From contig JBFWRK010000001.1 of the NCBI GenBank assembly GCA_050248955.1, positions 692,654 to 756,653 on the forward strand: a stretch of 64,000 bases of DNA, in the 5' to 3' direction. Below, piece by piece: positions 60,960 through 64,000 of the stretch. The position numbers and the translations under genes are program-made. Positions within the stretch are counted from its first letter, which is position 1; every line of letters begins with the position of its first letter. Below the pieces are notes generated by a model. It saw only the letters and a program-made list of their open reading frames with translations. It made no database searches and had not been told where the DNA came from. The DNA is from JBFWRK01 sp050248955 (lineage in GTDB: Bacteria > Actinomycetota > Acidimicrobiia > Acidimicrobiales > Ilumatobacteraceae).

Positions 60960-63272
60960 ATGGGTGCGGTGGAGTACACCAATCTCCGCCTGGCGTTCAA
61001 GCAAAGCGGCGGCCGTGAGTACGAGGTCATTGCCGCGATCGACGACGGACCGACCACGACGTCGACGTTCACGCTCCCGATGTCGGACGACGCACTGCAA
61101 GAGGCGATCCGGAACCTGAGCGCGACCCGCTCCGCTCTCGCCGACCCGGCGACGCGGAAGGTCACCCCGGTGACCGGGCACGCGGTCACCGCCGGGGACT
61201 TCGGGACCACGCTCGCCGATGCGTTGCTCACGGGTGACATCGCGACGATGTTCAACGACGCCCGCAGTCGGGGCGCCGTGCGCCTACGGCTCAACATGAC
61301 GGACGAGCCCGAACTGCTCCGCATCCCGTGGGAGTTCCTCCGCCGCAACGGCAAGGACCTCGCGAGTCAACGCGATTCGACCATCGTCCGCGAGCTGGAG
61401 ACTGATGAACCGGCGCGACCCCGCCTCGTCGAGGGGAAGCTCCGAATGCTCGGCGTGATCGCCAACCCGCTCGGGGACCTGGACGTCGAGGGCGAGAAGC
61501 GTCGCGTGACGGAAGCGCTCGAGAAGTGCAAGGACCAGGTCGATCTCGAGTGGCTCGAGGACTGCACGTTCAAGTCGCTCCAGCGGAAGCTGCAGGACCC
61601 GTTCAACATCCTGCACTTCGTCGGGCACAGTGCGTTCACCGCCGAGGGCGACTCGATCGTGCTGTTGAGCGACGAGGCCGGACAGCGGAAAGAGGTGCCG
61701 GCGAACGCGCTCGCCCAGCTGATCGGCCGCCAGAACTCGCTGCAGCTCGTCGTCTTCAACTCCTGCGATGGAGCGCGCACCACACTGGACGACCCCTTCG
61801 CCGGCATCGCGACGATGCTGGTGCAGCAGGGCAAGAGCGCCGTCATCGCGATGCAGTTCGAGATCACCGACGAGGCGGCGAAGCGGTTCGCCGAGGAGCT
61901 CTACTACTGCCTCATCGACCGTCGCTACCCGATCGATGCTGCGGTGGCGGAGGCGCGCATCGCGATGCTCGACATCAACCAGATCGAGTTCGCGACCCCG
62001 GTGCTCTTCTTGCGCCCCGGCAACGCCGATCTGTTCAACTTCGCTGCGGCGCCCGTCGACGCCCCGCCCGCCGTCGACGCCCCGCCCGCCGTCGACGCCC
62101 CGCCCGCCGTCACCGCCCCGTCCACCCCGTCCAGTCCGCCGCCCAGTCCGCCGGCCATCCCGCCCGGCCCTCCTCTCGACACGTCGGGTGGGGGATCGAA
62201 GCAGCGACGTTGGCTGGTCGGCGCGGGCGGAGCCGTCGCTGTCGCCGGTGTCATCGCGGTCGCGGCGGTGGCGATGCAGTCATCGGGCGAGGACGGCACC
62301 ACCTCGACGACCGTGCCCGCCGTGGTCGATGCGACGGTGGCCGTGGCGGGGCCGGTCCCGACCACCATCGGACGGGACTCGTTCCTGTTCATCAACGACT
62401 GCCTCGACAGCAATCTGTTCCACGAGCCCTACTTCGACGACACCGATCCCGATCCCTTCTACGACGGCATCGACGCGTGTGACGAGGCGCTCACGCAGCT
62501 GGAAGCAGATGGGCTCGGCTCGAACCCGCTGTATTCGGCCATCGGCGAGCGCCTCGTGGACGCGGACTTCTTGAGCTCGCTGGTCGACGACGGCACCGTG
62601 ACGCCGGCCGAGCACGAGGCGTTCGCTGACAGCGGCGAAGGGCTGTACGAAGAGCTCTATCCGATGCTGCGCGCGCTCCGCGGCTTGGATCCGTCGGGAG
62701 GGTTCTTCTTCGCCGACGAGTTCCGCACCGACGTCGCCGACGAATCCGACGACGCGACCGGCGAGCCGCCGCTGATCAGCTACCAGCGGATCACGGACGA
62801 CACGGGCGCGCTCATCGTCGACGTACCGATCGAGTGGGACGACGTCGATACCGCACCGTTCACGCTCGAGGATGCCACCGCAGGCGGGTATCCGTGGATC
62901 CTCGGCGATCTCTCGGAGGCGCCGTGGATCAAGGCGACGCCGTCGATCGCCGAGTTCGACGGCGGCTACCTGACGCCGGGGATCATCTTCACCGCCCTCC
63001 CACCCCAGACATCGCTCGACGTGACGCTTGCCGTGTTCGCCCCGCCGGCAGGCGCGTGCACCGATGCCGGCATCGAGGATTACGACGACGGCGTCTACAC
63101 CGGTCGCTTCCAGACGTTCACGGATTGCGATGGGACGGGCACAATGTACATCACCGTCGCTGCAGTGCCGCCGGACAACTCGTTCACGGCGGTCGTGGCG
63201 ATGCAACTCGTGTCCGACACCGATCTCGCCGTGCTCGACCAGGTGATCGCGACGTTCGACGTCTCGACCTGA
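60960..63272 (+). CDS. CHAT-domain protease with transmembrane anchor and extracytoplasmic domain
   Basis: This 770-residue protein has an N-terminal region (1-110) followed by a CHAT caspase-like domain: RIPWEFLRRNGKDLASQRDSTIVREL, catalytic His223 in ILHFVGHSAF and Cys269 in VFNSCDGART, then AVIAMQFEITDEAAKRFAEELYY. A Pro-rich linker with VDAPPA repeats (366-408) leads to one transmembrane helix (about 418-439) and a 330-residue outer domain rich in Asp/Glu (FINDCLDSNLF, DGIDACDEALTQLE). A membrane-spanning CHAT protease could relay an outside signal to proteolysis inside. Partner: divergent metacaspase. Confidence 0.88.
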   Translation: MGAVEYTNLRLAFKQSGGREYEVIAAIDDGPTTTSTFTLPMSDDALQEAIRNLSATRSALADPATRKVTPVTGHAVTAGDFGTTLADALLTGDIATMFNDARSRGAVRLRLNMTDEPELLRIPWEFLRRNGKDLASQRDSTIVRELETDEPARPRLVEGKLRMLGVIANPLGDLDVEGEKRRVTEALEKCKDQVDLEWLEDCTFKSLQRKLQDPFNILHFVGHSAFTAEGDSIVLLSDEAGQRKEVPANALAQLIGRQNSLQLVVFNSCDGARTTLDDPFAGIATMLVQQGKSAVIAMQFEITDEAAKRFAEELYYCLIDRRYPIDAAVAEARIAMLDINQIEFATPVLFLRPGNADLFNFAAAPVDAPPAVDAPPAVDAPPAVTAPSTPSSPPPSPPAIPPGPPLDTSGGGSKQRRWLVGAGGAVAVAGVIAVAAVAMQSSGEDGTTSTTVPAVVDATVAVAGPVPTTIGRDSFLFINDCLDSNLFHEPYFDDTDPDPFYDGIDACDEALTQLEADGLGSNPLYSAIGERLVDADFLSSLVDDGTVTPAEHEAFADSGEGLYEELYPMLRALRGLDPSGGFFFADEFRTDVADESDDATGEPPLISYQRITDDTGALIVDVPIEWDDVDTAPFTLEDATAGGYPWILGDLSEAPWIKATPSIAEFDGGYLTPGIIFTALPPQTSLDVTLAVFAPPAGACTDAGIEDYDDGVYTGRFQTFTDCDGTGTMYITVAAVPPDNSFTAVVAMQLVSDTDLAVLDQVIATFDVST

Positions 63273-63303
63273 CAACGGGTCTGCGACGCCGAGCGGCTCG
63301 GCG

Positions 63304-63753
63304 TCACAGGTACCCGCGGCCGTCTTGGGCGATGTCGGGCAGCCGGATCCGGCGGCCGCTGATGTACCGCGGCACGATCTGGATCCAGTACTGCTTCGGT
63401 CCCAGCCACGGCTCGACGTTGACCGACTTCAGCTCGTGCGGCACGGCCTCGTGGGCGATTCCCTGGACCAGCACGGTCCAACCGGTGCGGTGCAGCGGGT
63501 CGATCGAATCGAGCTGGAACGCCACCGGGTGGCGGCGCAAGGCGTCGAGCTTGGTGCCGGCATCGGTGCGGAAGACGACGGTCTCGCCCGCGACCTGGTA
63601 GTTCACAGGGACGACGAACGGCAGGCCGTCGTCTGCGATCACGGCAAGGCGGCCGACCGAGTGGCCGGACAACAACGCCAGGCACTCCTCCCGCGAGAGC
63701 TCCTCGAGTGCTGGTGCGTGCTCGCGAACGTCGTCCCGATCGGCGGACTCCAC
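63304..63753 (-). CDS. pyridoxamine 5'-phosphate oxidase-fold protein
   Basis: This 149-residue protein has a GTG start. LSGHSVGRLAVIADDGLPFVVPVNYQVAGETVVFRTDAGTKLDALRRHPVAFQLD is the PNPOx-like split barrel found in many actinobacterial F420/FMN-binding proteins; GWTVLVQGIAHEA and YWIQIVPRYISGRRI complete it. Of the 'pyridoxamine oxidase family' seen near stress genes; substrate unknown. Convergent with the CHAT gene. Confidence 0.8.
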   Translation of the reverse strand: MESADRDDVREHAPALEELSREECLALLSGHSVGRLAVIADDGLPFVVPVNYQVAGETVVFRTDAGTKLDALRRHPVAFQLDSIDPLHRTGWTVLVQGIAHEAVPHELKSVNVEPWLGPKQYWIQIVPRYISGRRIRLPDIAQDGRGYL

Positions 63754-63890
63754 GAGCTCATGATGCTGCTCCGTCCGCCGGCCGACAATGGACCTCCGGC
63801 CCTACGGGGCCCGCTGCCGGCGTCACCGCACACGTCTCGAGCGAGGTCGTCGAGCCTTCCGTTCGCGTGGTGGCTCTACGATCTCGTGCC

Positions 63891-64000
63891 GTGACGGACG
63901 CCGGGCCCGAGTTCGCCGACGAGGCAGCGCAGTCGGAACGCGCGGCCGGCCTTGCCTACTTCACGGCGGACTACACGGCGGCGCGGAGCCACCTGGAGGC
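63891..64000 (+). CDS. start of a TPR-like protein, cut by the window end
   Basis: A GTG lies 8 bases after TACGAT and reads MTDAGPEFADEAAQSERAAG, then LAYFTADYTAARSHLE up to the last base. The pattern resembles the first helix pair of a TPR protein. Nothing more can be said from 36 codons. Confidence 0.4.
   Translation, partial: MTDAGPEFADEAAQSERAAGLAYFTADYTAARSHLE

Noticed and set aside
62060..62115. Tandem repeat GTCGACGCCCCGCCCGCC
   Set aside because: In-frame VDAPPA linker repeats of the CHAT protein, not a regulatory element.
63325..63894. 189-codon plus-strand frame
   Set aside because: Antisense shadow of the PNPOx-like gene; the real plus gene starts at 63891 behind TACGAT.

Overview
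The window is high-GC DNA from an actinobacterium. Several host traits point to Acidimicrobiia-like bacteria, although that rank is inference. There are actinobacterial LexA boxes (CGAAC-N4-GTTCG) at recA and lexA, a lexA / LysM-protein / nrdR order, a B12-dependent class II ribonucleotide reductase, an F420-type luciferase-like oxidoreductase, and many starts sitting 6-8 bases after a TAnnnT hexamer, which suggests leaderless mRNAs.

Layout. 0-5 kb: tail of an amidohydrolase gene, a glycosyltransferase-like protein and a 1037-residue membrane/TPR protein. 5-14.6 kb: an aromatic catabolic cluster with VOC proteins, an FAH-RraA fusion, a GntR/FCD regulator, an HpaE-like dehydrogenase, an HpaD-like extradiol dioxygenase, a short MetE-like zinc protein, an LLM oxidoreductase and an acyl-CoA dehydrogenase. 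14.8-22.6 kb: a protealysin-like protease coupled to an emfourin-like lipoprotein, a phosphofructokinase, an SDR, an orphan gpV/VgrG-like spike protein, toxin-antitoxin remnants, tRNA-Lys and tRNA-His, a class III aminotransferase and a DUF983 protein. 22.6-43.6 kb is a housekeeping core: recA, miaB, miaA, dapF, hflX, dapC-like, dapE-like, lexA, a LysM membrane protein and nrdR. 44.2-47.5 kb holds nrdJ and a dense regulatory region. 47.8-57.6 kb holds regulators and oxidoreductases, and one decayed secreted-protein gene that appears frameshifted and inverted. 57.7-63.3 kb holds an MBL-fold hydrolase, a metacaspase-like protease and a divergent CHAT protease with a membrane anchor.

The main discovery is a 9.19-kb integrated element at 24171-33360 that splits miaB. 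It encodes a large serine integrase, an HK97-type capsid protein, a P27-type small terminase, two HNH nucleases, a GIY-YIG-like protein and several tiny zinc-ribbon proteins. I see no portal, large terminase, prohead protease, tail-assembly or lysis gene. This is the profile of a capsid-encoding phage satellite, comparable in size and plan to the M. tuberculosis phiRv1 element. The native miaB promoter, ATG and first 12 codons remain at the left end, closed by a TAA two codons into the element. The right end supplies a GGAGG site, a GTG start and an in-frame N-terminal segment that rebuilds the conserved RTFGCQMN motif, so miaB should still be made.

Other notable points: a relay of four micro-ORFs joined by ATGA overlaps between dapF and hflX; the MBL/metacaspase/CHAT module, a possible defence or regulated-proteolysis system; a five-site LexA operator array; and a perfect NrdR palindrome, DnaA-box palindrome and long RNA-like hairpin upstream of nrdJ.
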